DNA of 6,013 nt from Acidobacteriaceae bacterium. GTDB lineage: Bacteria; Acidobacteriota; Terriglobia; Terriglobales; Acidobacteriaceae. Every line of letters starts with the position of its first letter. The stretch's first letter is position 1. The stretch is taken from contig JASIJX010000155.1 in assembly GCA_030049955.1 (NCBI GenBank), forward strand, positions 1 through 6,013, read 5' to 3'. A program made the translations under genes and the position numbers. Below the pieces are notes generated by a model. It saw only the letters and a program-made list of their open reading frames with translations. It did no database searches and was not told the DNA's origin. Below are positions 5,835-6,013 of the stretch, one piece after another.

Positions 5835-6013
5835 ATGCTTCGAAACTCAATCTTGGGGAGATATTTCGTGTTAAGCAATCCCTATGTCGTGAAGCAAAAC
5901 CGCTGTCCTGAAGATTCAGGAAAAAGCCTCTTGCCTCGCGCCGGGAAAGGTGTGCAATTCGCTTCTGGACCACAGTCAGCCTCTTCCGTTTCCGGCGTCG
6001 TCTCTCTGGAAGG
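5835..6013 (+). CDS. Possible 5' end of an unidentified gene, cut by window edge
   Basis: A frame starting at ATG 5835 stays open to the last base (59 codons). An alternative start, GTG 5868, has a good GGGGAG seven bases upstream and would give 48 visible codons beginning (M)LSNPYVVKQN. The visible residues are polar, with no signal peptide, membrane segment or motif I recognise. An open frame of this length also arises by chance at this GC content, and two antisense frames are open here too. The well-placed ribosome site is the main support, so the call is weak. Confidence 0.25.
   Translation, partial: MLRNSILGRYFVLSNPYVVKQNRCPEDSGKSLLPRAGKGVQFASGPQSASSVSGVVSLE

Noticed and set aside
5618..5878. 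86-codon minus-strand frame across the palindrome
   Set aside because: It reads through the inverted repeat, so its residues reflect the repeat; no ribosome site or domain.

Overview
The window looks like a junction between a genomic island and chromosomal backbone in a moderately GC-rich soil-type bacterium. The Cys-containing style of tyrosine integrase and the general gene character suggest Acidobacteriota (Terriglobia-like). That assignment is an inference from impression, not from a search.

Left part, about 1-2833: mobile or accessory DNA. It holds the 3' part of a hypothetical protein gene with an N-terminal helix-turn-helix-like motif and a coiled coil (1-1155, +). Convergent to it are a 67-aa excisionase-like HTH protein (1202-1405, -) and a 416-aa tyrosine recombinase (1460-2710, -). 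The two minus-strand genes are 54 bp apart with the integrase upstream, so they may be co-transcribed. The integrase start lies about 125 bp from the 3' end of a complete tRNA-Ser(UGA) gene (2834-2923, -). This is the usual layout of an element inserted in a tRNA 3' end, with the element extending left beyond the window. The 123-bp gap between integrase and tRNA carries a perfect 12-bp tandem repeat, a candidate recombination arm site.

Right part, about 2834-6013: probable backbone. After the tRNA come a complete class II fumarate hydratase gene (fumC, 3054-4502, -) and, divergent from it across 264 bp, a 182-aa four-helix membrane protein of unknown function (4767-5315, +). The last 700 bases hold no recognised gene. 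They contain a perfect 15-bp-arm palindrome (5754-5800), a weak sigma-54-like promoter candidate, and an open reading frame running off the right edge (from 5835 or 5868).

The integrase and the small HTH protein probably act together in integration and excision. The first gene would be cargo. FumC is a TCA-cycle enzyme unrelated to the island. I found no CRISPR array, transposase or recognisable defence operon. The parts least explained by known biology are the HTH/coiled-coil cargo protein, the cysteine-histidine insertion in the integrase catalytic domain, and the repeats beside the attachment site.
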